A stretch of DNA of 64,000 bases from positions 1,439,501 to 1,503,500 of the forward strand of contig CALNXK010000082.1 of assembly GCA_942486035.1 (NCBI GenBank), given 5' to 3'. Shown here one piece after another: positions 10,590-19,762 of this stretch. Below the pieces are notes generated by a model that worked only from the letters and a program-made list of their open reading frames with translations, was not told where the DNA came from and searched no databases. Position 1 is the stretch's first letter; each line of letters starts with the position of its first letter. The stretch comes from Porites lobata. Taxonomy: Eukaryota > Cnidaria > Anthozoa > Scleractinia > Poritidae. Made by a program: the position numbers and the translations under genes.

Positions 10590-11214
10590 TAACTTTTGAC
10601 TGCCAAAACAAAATTTAAATGAGGGCCAAGAACGGGGACGTCATTAAAACAATATGATCATCTTTAAAACATTTTATTTCAATAGCATATAGTAAATGAC
10701 TTTAAGATATTCATTCGGTACTTTTTCTGTAAGGACCTGTTTACTTGGAAGTGGGGGACCCCTGGTAGGTGACGTAACCCGCTTGTCCATCTAATCTTTC
10801 ATTTCAATTTGATCACGTTTACATGACAAGTGGGGTGACCAATCGCGACTTACCTTAAGTACGTGGGGTCCCCCACCTCCATGCAAACAGCCCCTAAAGA
10901 AGTTCAGTCCGCAAAGGTTAATATACACATTTTAATTTTTTTTTTATTTAGGTAGTTTACTTAATTTTTTGCAGTTCGAAAGCTAAATTGTCAAGTTACA
11001 ACTCATATTATTTATATAATACCAAAACTGAGAAAACTTTTATAATCTGTTCTATAAACTTGTAAAAGATAAAGCTGAAAGGATAAAAACGAATACTTTA
11101 ATATACACAAAACACCTTTAAAACCTTATTACTCAGAAGTTGATAAAACGTTTTTTAAACAGGAGGACATAATGAATGTATTTCTAAAACGATTAGTACG
11201 CCACTTGGGAACTG
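10590..11214 (+). other. 3' flank of tail 2
   Basis: Apart from the conserved ATTAAA region I see only AT-rich sequence. It includes an imperfect inverted pair, ggacccctggtaggtgacg-like text near 10,758 and ggtcccccacctcc near 10,865. No coding sequence is evident. Confidence 0.5.
10643..10648 (+). terminator. Possible poly(A) signal ATTAAA for tail 2
   Basis: ATTAAA lies 54 bases after the stop in the context gacgtcattaaaacaatatga, matching tail 1's 3' flank. The shared position and context support a conserved 3' UTR rather than chance. Confidence 0.4.
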
Positions 11215-12010
11215 CTAAGGCCCATATTCCCTTGAGGGATACGAATTATGGCTGATGGCAGGCAACAACTTGCTTAGGCTGTGCTCTTTGTCGGTAATGG
11301 TCGAGGTTAAAGTACTGTTGCAGATACCTTCATTGTATGAAATAATAGTTGGTATAGTTAGTATACCTGTTACATCTAGTGCCTCTTTGTAATCTAAACC
11401 GGCGCAAATAATTGATAACGCTCTTCCTTCGACACGCTCTAGGTCATCCTGTAAGTACAAAGGCAGTGCGCAATGGAAAACGGGCGCTTCATAAGTTAGG
11501 ATAGATCTTATGCATGTGCCCCTTTTAACTGCTCAACAAAATACAACCGTTTTGAAGCCTTGCTAACTAGTGATGTGTGATGTGTGATTAGTGATGTGTT
11601 CATTCCATGATAAGTTACTGGTTACTGTTACACCAAGCAGTTTCGCGCTTTGGACAACTTCTAACTCTTGTCCATTCACTAAGATGGGCTGAAACTCTGG
11701 CTGGTTTTTCCCAAACGAGATTCTTAGTTCCTTGCACTTGTCACTATTTAGCTTTACTCTGTTGTCAGAGGACCACTGAGCTACGCGATCTGCTAACTGC
11801 TGTACGTTGCTTTCGCAACCTTTAGCAGCAACTTCTGAAGTCGTCGTCTCATCTACATATTTCCATAGTTGGACATTTAAGGTATCGCTAAGATGTAAAT
11901 CATTTATTAGGACAAGGAAAAGCCACGGCACCAGCTTTGTCCCCTGAGGCACACCTGACGGGACTGATCCTTGGTCAGAAAGACATCCATCAGCAAGTTT
12001 AATACGCTGT

Positions 12011-12201
12011 GACCACTCCAGAACATACCATAACTACCATGATGCTCTTTGTTTGTCACCCCAAATTTTGCATAAGCCTTGTTTTTAGTTCCTCTTGGGG
12101 CCATTTTAACTCCCAAGAGAAACTGAAGACAATGCTTATGCAAAATTTTGGAGTGACAAACAAAGAGCATTATGGTATGTTATGGTATTTCTGGAGTGGT
12201 C
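12011..12201. mobile_element. Palindromic MITE nested in the LINE
   Basis: The left end gaccactccagaacatacca and the right end ending ctggagtggtc form inverted arms. A second pair of arms, gctctttgtttgtcacccca and its complement, follows, so the 190-bp element can fold almost completely on itself. It has no coding content. Confidence 0.75.
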
Positions 12202-12243
12202 AATAAATTATACTAGTTGGTAAATCTTGCGTACAAAGCTTGT

Positions 12244-12902
12244 TTAACCCTTTAAGCCCCATACAAATTCTCCAAACTGATCTCCATACATTTCCTTTAA
12301 GAATTAGTTGAGAGAATTTAATAAAAGATCAAGGCATTTTCTCTTTAGTGATCATTTTATTAATTCTCATAACCTTTTCTCTTGGTTACGTATTGGTATT
12401 GTTAGGAGAAAATTGATTTTGGTCACAATTGGGCGGGGAGGGGGTACTCCCTTACCAGAGGCTATTGGGGATGTGCCGCTGGATGGGGTCGCATTTTCAC
12501 GACTGGAGTGACTATAATGGGGCTGCATTTTCAACAGAGTTACTAGAATGGGGTCCCAAATTTTCGGATTTTTGGGGTAAGTAGGGATTCAAAATGGGAA
12601 TATGCTCGGTTAAAAAAAATTAGAAAGTTGTTGTTTATTAAATTTAACAATAAGCTCGCATTGACCGCATTACATTCCGCCACTTGAAACCACATTGATA
12701 AGGTAGATGCATAAATAAAAAGTGACTAAGTTGGGATCGCGAAAATTACATTTTCCAAACAGTGACTAAGATGGGGTCTAAAATTGGCCAAAAAATAGAC
12801 TATGATGGGGTAGGGGCTCTGAGAGGCCAGCGGCAAATACCCAGCAAACATTTACCTAAGTACCCACCCCCCGCCCGGGTTATTGGGACTCAAAGGGTTA
12901 AA
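12244..12902. mobile_element. Repeat with AACCCTTT ends and internal GGGGTC motifs
   Basis: The ends ttaaccctttaag and ctcaaagggttaa are inverted. The interior has repeated phrases such as gactaagatggggtc and actagaatggggtcc. It interrupts the LINE reading frame. No transposase is visible. Confidence 0.65.
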
Positions 12903-13479
12903 AGAATTGTATGTTCGATTAAGTCAAATGGTTTTGCGGTAATCAATTAGTATAGTTCTCAAAGTAGCACCGTTGCCATCCGTTTCTTTTGTCCAGCAAT
13001 GATTTATATGTAAATAAAGCTTGCGTAGTCGATGACTTCGTAACCGCGCAGTACTGTTGAGAATCGAGAACTTTGAGACCCACAGGTTTGACATAGTCGG
13101 TCACAAGACAGTCCATGGCCGCCTTAGACAAGGAAGGTGTCAGAGAGATGGGCCTTAGACTAGTTTTTTCGATAGTGGTGATACATGAGCCAGCTTCTTA
13201 TAAGCGGGGAAGGCGCTGTTCCTGAAGGGAGGTGCTGTTAATCCTGCTTATTGTAAAAGCAAGAATTTCCGCGCATTCCTTCAGCATCAAGTTCGGGATC
13301 TCATCAGAACCACATGCTTTAGTTGGATTAAGCTTCGCCAATCCAATAACTGACGCAAGTCAGACACTTCAGTGAGTTTCATTGAATCCTCGTCCCCGGA
13401 TAGTTGAGCTAGCGGTTGGGGTAGACGATACTCCTAAGATTTCAAAATCTGTCGGGTTACTTTAGAAAGCTAAATACTA

Positions 13480-14235
13480 TTTGCGCTCAAAATCTCTTCG
13501 TACACTATATCATGCGTTTATTTATCCATATCTTACTGCAATTTAATTTGGGCCTCTACTTATGTCACCAACCTGCAACAAATTTACCTAGTACAGAAAA
13601 GAACATTCCGGGCGATCTCTAACTTCAAGTAAACCTCTTTTTACAAATTTGAAAAATCTTGATGTTTTTAGTACCTATACTATTTCCAAGTAAGTTCTTT
13701 CATCTACCTATATCATAATGATGCTTTACCTATTTGTTTTACTCAAATCTTTCAAACTCGAAATCAAATTCATCAATATTCAACCAGATACTCTGACTTT
13801 TACCGACCTCATACCTGTAGAACAAATATTAAAAAATTTTGATCCTGTTTCAGTGTCCTAGAATATGGAATTCTTTACCGAACAACATCGTAAACGTCCC
13901 AACTCTTAATAAATTCAGGCGTGTGATCAAACCATTCTTAAGGGTCAGACAAGACGCAGCCCTTCATATCTATTTTTTTTCTCTAAACACACTTACATAC
14001 TCAAACGCACGTCTTTTTTCTCAAATTTTAAATGCCGTCTAGTATTTAAATTGCCGGTGGGGGGAAATCTGTATTCCTCATATACCCGTTGGCTTCTCGG
14101 AGATTTCCCCGCCACAGTTACTCCTTCCAAGCTGTATGCTAATTTTAAATTTAATGTCAAATAACCTATTATTTATTCTACTGTACTTGTAATTTATTTT
14201 GTGTGGCAAAATGATAAAATAAATACTATAAAATA
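13480..14235 (+). mobile_element. 3' end of a second LINE, plus strand
   Basis: The plus strand carries the end of a CR1/L2-style ORF2. The closing motif PRIWNSLPNNIVNVPTLNKF is at about 13,846-13,905, followed by a stop and an AT-rich 3' UTR ending near aataaatactataaaataa. Upstream frames are broken. It is inserted, in the opposite direction, between the endonuclease and RT parts of the minus-strand LINE. Confidence 0.7.
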
Positions 14236-14879
14236 AGGGCTCAAGGAAGGCCTCATTGATCGCATTAGCTAACTCCTCCGCTTAAAGATTTTCAAAGCCT
14301 TTAGTAAAATGTTTATAGAACAGCGGCTGTTGTCCTCCACCTTTGGCTCGGCTGTAACAATATTGTAATCTGAGACACCAAAGGGCGGAAATGAACGTGG
14401 TTCGTCATAGTAAATATGCAGATTAGTAAGAGCCAAGTCAAGGATTGCCGCATTTCTTCTGGTTGGTTTCTTCACGATTTGTTTAAGTCGAAAGTGTTTC
14501 CTAATCGACCTCACGTCCAGACGATTGAAGTCATCTGCCACAATAAGGACACTATAAGGGTATCTTGACTCAGCCGCTGGGAGGGATTGAAATAAATGAT
14601 CAAGCATAGAATAATTTCCTTTCCCTGTCCAGTGAAGATGGTAGACTACTGCAACGATTAGGGAAGAGAAACCCTTTGGCAGTCGGTTCGATTGCAACTG
14701 CACCCACTGCAGGTTCTCGTAGTCGTTGCTACACGAACGTTCATCAAGTTGTTGATATCTAAAATTGCCATCTCTGATATAGAGGCACAACGTCTGCGTG
14801 GGAGGCTACTGTGTAGCAGACCAGGGAGGAGGACTTTTCTAGGCGGTCTTAGAGGTTTAAGTTGCAGGTTTTGGTCTCA

Positions 14880-15112
14880 TTTTGGGTCTTCAGGTGCTGA
14901 TGGGGTTGTCCATAAAAGCGAAGTGTCCACAACGAAGCGAGAGTCACTGTACTTTAAAGGTCTTTCGATGGTTAGATTATCAATCCCAGCCATTTTTCTT
15001 TGTAAACAATACTGTTTTACGATAGTTAAAATTATGTTTGAATTATTAGCTTGTAAAAAGGTTGACATCAGTACATGGAAACAAGTAAATGGCACTTACA
15101 TGTTGATTTCAG
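14880..15112. repeat. Intron block duplicated upstream of tails 2 and 3 (copy b)
   Basis: This is the counterpart of 9,270-9,488. It has the same order of shared words (gtgtccacaacgaagcgagagtc, attatcaatcc, ttctttgtaaa, ttttacgata, gttaaaattat) ending at the splice acceptor. The LINE insertions lie just beyond its left edge and may have removed the rest of the homology. Confidence 0.65.
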
Positions 15113-16270
15113 GTTATCAAGACACTGAAACGAGCTCTTCAACCAGTTATCTCAGATGTGAGCGTAGCTTGGGACCTAACAGAAGGCTGGAGTGTGCAGC
15201 AGGTCCCTGCATCTCTTCCCCCGCTCTTCAGTGGTGACAGACTTGTGGTGTATGGCCTTCTGAAGCCTTCAGAAAATGCCAAACAAGGAGGAATGAATAA
15301 TGTACGATTACAAGGCATGTTTGGAAATAATGAGAAAGTTGAACATTTGATCACCTTTCCTACTTCTCTCCTGCCGACGGCTTGTGTGACAGATGATGCA
15401 GCAAATGCAAGTGTCTTCCTACATCGCCTGACAGCTAAAACGTTTATCCAGGTAAAGCAGGATGTCCTGAATGAAGGGTATAACGGAGGCGTGGAAGATG
15501 AAGGCTACAAAACTTTGTTAATCAGTGTCAGTAAATCAGCAAATGTGGTGTCAAAGTTCACGTCGTTTGTGGCTGTTGATAAAGAGAGCCATCAGCCGGT
15601 ATCTGGACCGCTTCAGCGAAAAGTTGTTCATTCGTTTGTTAGGCTTAATGCTGTGGGCAATTATAATAATGTGGCATGTTTGAAACGCCATAAAGGTGCT
15701 GCGTTGGAATATGTACGTGTGCCGAGGATGGCCAGCAGACCAAGTAGACCAGCCCCTTCTGAAGAACAGGCGAGTTTGAAGAAGTCTATAGGCTCCTTTT
15801 TCTCGAAACTGTTTAGCGGGGCATCGTTGTCGCGACCAAAGGGAAAAGATCAAGGGCAATCCTCTAATGCTGCTTGTGCCTTGGAAGAGGCGGAACACGA
15901 TAACATAACCAAACAAGAAAACGAACCAGAAGGAGACGCCCCAGCTTTGTTGTCAGTTATATCATTACAGAAAGCCTCAGGAGCCTGGGAACTCACCGAT
16001 CAGCTGGTCTCTCTGTGTGGAACGAGCAAAGATTCTTTGATCACAGGATGCCCAGCAGCGATTGCAGTTGACTCGTCTGAAGGGAAGCTGTTATGGGCCA
16101 CTGCTCTGGCTCTGGTGCTGTTGATGGGCAAGTTCGGGAATAAGAAGGATGAATGGGAGATGGTCCAAGAGAAAGGCAAAAAGTGGATGAAGAAAAATCT
16201 ACCAGCAGCCATTAAATACGACGAAGTCATAACGTTTGCAGCAGCTACAGTTGGAGTCCAGATATCATAA
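15113..16270 (+). CDS. VWA5A: VWA5A-like terminal exon, tail 3 (Ser/Lys-rich linker)
   Basis: The acceptor tttcag precedes VIKTLKRALQPVISDVSVAW in phase 0. The tail has 385 residues. Its N- and C-terminal blocks closely match tails 1 and 2 (LFSGDRLVVYGLLKPSENAK; GAWELTDQLVSLCGTSKDSL; GKLLWATALALVLLMGKF). Its linker, about 15,640-15,950, is distinct and contains RPSRPAPSEEQASLKKSIG followed by FFSKLFSGASLSRPKGKDQ. A Gly is inserted after AKQG relative to tail 2. With the head the product would be about 831 aa. The frame is fully open. Confidence 0.9.
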   Translation, partial: VIKTLKRALQPVISDVSVAWDLTEGWSVQQVPASLPPLFSGDRLVVYGLLKPSENAKQGGMNNVRLQGMFGNNEKVEHLITFPTSLLPTACVTDDAANASVFLHRLTAKTFIQVKQDVLNEGYNGGVEDEGYKTLLISVSKSANVVSKFTSFVAVDKESHQPVSGPLQRKVVHSFVRLNAVGNYNNVACLKRHKGAALEYVRVPRMASRPSRPAPSEEQASLKKSIGSFFSKLFSGASLSRPKGKDQGQSSNAACALEEAEHDNITKQENEPEGDAPALLSVISLQKASGAWELTDQLVSLCGTSKDSLITGCPAAIAVDSSEGKLLWATALALVLLMGKFGNKKDEWEMVQEKGKKWMKKNLPAAIKYDEVITFAAATVGVQIS

Positions 16271-16553
16271 ACAGCTGAACAGATTATTCAAATATCGAGA
16301 ACTAGTTGTTCATAAGCTTGCAGACAGAACACTTGCTAGTATTGGTGAATATAAACACAATCATTTTATTAGCGCAACTTTGTGAGGTCATGTTCTTTGT
16401 ACCGACCGTATTTTAAAGTTGTAATTTTGAAGTTCGTTTTCCGTAATTTAAATTGAGCCTTTTCAAATCATAGGCTTTTACGACTTTTGCATTTCCTACG
16501 AAAAGACGCTATGTTAGTTGTAAAGTACGCTGCTCACAGTCCCCTATTTTCCC

Positions 16554-16669
16554 GTAAGATGGCCGAGATCGAGCTCCTACCCTCACGGGCAGCCATCTTG
16601 GTTTCAATTGTACTGAGTGCAAATTGACTACCAGTCCCTCGGTACACGTGAAACCAAGATGGCCGCCCG
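16554..16669. promoter_or_regulatory. Inverted YY1-like motifs (AAGATGGC)
   Basis: Three AAGATGGC-type cores occur, at 16,554-16,562 (+), within 16,586-16,606 (reverse) and within 16,649-16,669 (+). The last two form a 21-base inverted repeat with one mismatch around accaagatggc(c/t)gcc. The consensus of the factor YY1 is AAnATGGCnGC. The arms may equally belong to a transposed repeat. Confidence 0.35.
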
Positions 16670-16874
16670 TAAAGGCAAGCGCTGTTTCGGCCGAGCACCG
16701 CAGATATATCAATACGTTATACTACACCTTCTGTTGGTATAGATAAGCTAGAACAGAGCTGAGCGACATTTAGCATAAAATACTGTAAGAACGGAGGCCA
16801 GAAAAAACCTGCCGGAAAAAAAAAGAAGAAGAAACCAGTAGGGAAAAGCTTGGCAGGAAATCTCGGTAGGATCC

Positions 16875-16976
16875 ATGGCTCGTGCTCTGAAAAGCCTATC
16901 CTACGATGGCTACACGGCTCGAAAGTCTCTACCCGCACTTACTGAGCATGTATTCCAACAAAGCACGGTAAATTGA
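16875..16976 (+). other. Short ORF or possible first exon
   Basis: An ATG in good context (ggatccATGGCTCG) opens MARALKSLSYDGYTARKSLP, then ALTEHVFQQST, reaching a GT (gtaaat) that could be a donor; unspliced it stops after 33 codons. It follows the YY1-like motifs by 200 bases, as a promoter-proximal exon might. I recognise no family, and no partner exon is evident before tail 4. Confidence 0.2.
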
Positions 16977-17826
16977 AAATAATTATTTGAAAACAAACGA
17001 AAAATATCGAAAACAAGTTAAAACCCTCTCGAAACTCAATTTATCACTTAATAAGTGAAATATATAATAAATAAATGAATAAGTAAATAAATAATAACGT
17101 GAGCTAGACGAGGTGTCGGCCTAGAATGCTTTCCCACGTGATAAGCATCCCTTTTATAGGACTCCAGTCTACCCATACGGCACATCAACTGAAACCGCCT
17201 CAGTCCCTGCTACTTCCGTGCCGCAGAAATACTTCATTTCCGGCTAATTCGTATCCACTTAAACTCCGGAAATTCCATAACCTAAAAGACCTCTTTAGCT
17301 TGTACGTTTTATTTCCCAATGAAGGTCTCAGCTCTCAGGGGATTTTGAAAGAAACAGTTTTCTGTAGTATTATCACGTGAGGTCTATTAAAAATTTCTTC
17401 ACTACAATAAAGTCTAAAGTTCCGATTTTTGGGCTCTGCTTGAACCTGTCCATGTCACGTGACTTGTGATCCCACCAGCTACGCAGGTTATCACTCCTCA
17501 GGTGGAACCGTTCGTGGTTCTTTTTCAACACAATTCTTTGTGGTAGCAAGGCCATTTACGGAGAGCAAAACAAATGTATTTCTTTGCATCCCAACAGTTT
17601 AGGCTGGATAGCTAACTTTAAGTAATATGAATAAATAAACATTGGCAAATCTAATGCAGGTATAGAAGATAATAAAGAGAGGTTTTCGACCCAAACCAAG
17701 TCAAGCTCCTTATGTTCACTTGGAGTCCTTAAACCGTAAATGATGAGTTTAAGCAAACCGTTACCAGGAAACGTATTGCATTTATGCAATGGAGGGGGCG
17801 GGGCTGGGGGAATAATTGGCAGGGGC

Positions 17827-18424
17827 AATAATACACACTTAATGTCAGATCCCGAGGGAAACAGTTAGTTTTGTTTTCCCGAGATGACGTCGAGGGAAAC
17901 ATCAGGACTCGAGGGAAAACAAAACTAACTGGTTTCAGGAGGGACCTGACATTAAGTGTTTTGTTATATTCCTAGACTTTCAATTCAACAGCAAGAAAGG
18001 AATTACCGGAGCTAACCAAAACTGTCGACTCGGTACTTATAACAACACAAATATAATTCTAAAAACCACTGAATGAATGATTTACAAAGTACTTTCCTTA
18101 TATATTTTTCCTCTACTAGCTGCTGTTGCTCTTCAGGGATAACTTTAAAGATCGTTGCTTTTTAGCTTGAGGCTTCGTGTTTGTGTTGTTGTGTTCATTC
18201 ACGAAAAAGAAAACTGGCAGTGTTTTTCCCGCCCTCTGTCACACGCCACTTTCCGCCATGCTTTGATCATGTGCTGTAATGTATCCCGAGCGGGGTACAT
18301 TGCGTAATGTATCACGATCGGGATACATTTGATTTTAGTCAAGGCCACGTGACTAAGAATCAACCAATGGCAGTCCCTGTTTGGTTGAGTGAAAGTCTAG
18401 GAATATAACAAAGTGTAATATTCT
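17827..18424. mobile_element. Compound inverted-repeat element (MITE)
   Basis: A 21-base perfect inverted repeat (ttgttatattcctagacttt plus c) occurs at 17,961-17,981 and 18,391-18,411. To its left, 17,832-17,960 is itself a palindrome with arms containing cacttaatgtcag and gaaaacaaaactaact. The element is non-coding. Confidence 0.75.
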
Positions 18425-18432
18425 ACCCTAGG

Positions 18433-18755
18433 TACAGTCGACTCTCTCTTAACGGACACCTCTGTAAAACGGACACCTAGAGTTGGTCCCTGCCTTTCTT
18501 TATGCCTTTTATTTGACTCTCTATAAGACGGACATCACTCTTGGATGGAAACTTACTGCCTGTCCCAAACGTGTCCGTCTTACGGTGATGTTACACGAGA
18601 CGACTCGCAACAACGAGTTTTAGCGCAACACAGCGTTGCAAAATTGTTGCTCGCATAGTTATATCATTGTTCCAACATAGAAACTCTGTGTTGCGCTAAA
18701 AATCGTCGTTGCGAATCGTCCCGTGTAACATCACCTTTAGCGGGAGTTGACTGTA
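18433..18755. mobile_element. Outer MITE with CGGACAC motifs, carrying a nested MITE
   Basis: The ends tacagtcgactct and gagttgactgta are inverted. The body has repeated (a)cggaca(c) words that recur in other short repeats of the window (about 34,630-34,750, 47,910-48,050, 58,600-58,670). The right part is interrupted by the element at 18,583-18,736. Confidence 0.75.
18583..18736. mobile_element. Nested Harbinger-like MITE with TTA target duplication
   Basis: The arms ggtgatgttacacgagacga and its near-complement ending cgtgtaacatcacc fold the element on itself. It is flanked by TTA at 18,580-18,582 and 18,737-18,739; removing it restores gtgtccgtcttagcgggag in the outer element. A 3-bp TTA duplication is characteristic of PIF/Harbinger insertions. 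Confidence 0.7.
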
Positions 18756-18989
18756 TTCACGACTTGGTAATAAGGTATGGGAAATCGCTCTTGTGTGGGA
18801 CAAGCCCACAGAGAGGCGAACTCTTGGAACGGGCAGGACCACCCCGACTTACTCGTCGGCTAGCGTTACGAAGGAAGCGCCTACTGATAACCTCTTTTAC
18901 AGTCCCATTTTGTTAATCTTCAGGTTATCAATTACCCGGCTACAAATCGAACTTACGTAGTAAATGGCTGTAGGAGCACCTTCTTTGCT

Positions 18990-19215
18990 GTGCTGGCGAG
19001 AGGCTGATTGCTGCTTTAGCGACGCACGTAAACCGAAAGTGAACTTTTTGCATTCTTGGGCGGTGGTTTTACCCATATTTTTAGGCAAATTGTTTCTCAG
19101 TAGGAGAACAGTAAGCAATTATGCAAAGTTAGTAGCCTCAAGATGTGTTAAAAGAGAAAACGCCTCTCTTTCGGTTTACGTGCGTCGCTCACAAACGCCT
19201 TTGCTGAAGCTCGAT
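18990..19215. repeat. Foldback repeat with perfect 21-bp arms
   Basis: The sequence gcgacgcacgtaaaccgaaa plus g at 19,019-19,039 is exactly complementary to 19,168-19,188. Weaker pairing extends outward (gagaggctg / cgcctctc). The 107-codon open frame across it (18,964-19,287) arises from the repeat and is not called a gene. Confidence 0.65.
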
Positions 19216-19762
19216 TCCTTACCAGCCTTACACCAGACTCAAATTCACGAGCTCTTTCTCAGTAGTCTCATTAACAGGTTCTTCTAATCGTGCGACTTGC
19301 GCTCTAAGGTTGCCGGCGCGGTTCTTATATATAATAGTGCTTTATTAGCCAGCTTTCAGTCTGATGTTTTAAATCTACTTAATTATTCTTATATGCGGGT
19401 GTTTACTGTATTCAAGTTTTTGCTGTGAGATGCAGTTGCGGAGTCCCTGTCACTTTGTATTGGACTGCCTGTGGCAATGCCCCTTATAGTCTAATTTGTT
19501 CTGTTGGTGTTTTTGTTTGTTTGTTTGGTTTTCACATGTCTTGGATGAAATTAATAAGGGGAAAAATAGATAACAAAAATCTCTTTTTAATACACTTACG
19601 GCGGGGCAGAAAAAAGGAAATCAAGGGTCAAGTTTCAGTTCGTCAAACGCTTTGCACTAGACAGTCGAAGTTAGTCTTGTGTTGTTCATTTACTTTTCTT
19701 TTAGGATTATTAGTAAATAAACGGCAGCACTGCTCATTCCTATTATTTTTTACCAACTTTTG

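Larger units (their letters stand above)
11215..14790 (-). mobile_element. Degenerate non-LTR retrotransposon (LINE) with nested insertions
   Basis: On the minus strand, pieces of one LINE ORF2 occur in order. An APE-type endonuclease fragment lies at 14,790-14,269 (VLIVADDFNRLDVRSIRKHF, LDLALTNLHIYYD). The pre-RT linker and RT start lie at about 13,440-12,943 (KACGSDEIPNLMLKE, DYVKPVGLKVLDSQQY, SSTTQAL). The RT core is at 11,952-11,563 (PQGTKLVPWLFLVLINDLHL, then YVDETT in place of the catalytic YADD-type box). The RT C-terminus is at 11,460-11,215 (LQDDLERVEGRALSIICAGL). Frames are broken, and three other repeats sit inside it. The element is dead. It fills most of the gap between tails 2 and 3. 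Confidence 0.8.
16271..17826 (+). other. Spacer after tail 3, first part
   Basis: It contains an inverted pair of YY1-like motifs (listed separately) and a possible short coding exon at 16,875. A low-complexity AT stretch lies at about 17,040-17,100. No VIT/VWA exon is present. The minus-strand open frames at 16,509-16,938 and 17,373-17,828 show no family features. Confidence 0.55.

Noticed and set aside
18964..19287. Plus-strand 107-codon frame
   Set aside because: It crosses a foldback repeat with perfect 21-bp arms and has no family features.
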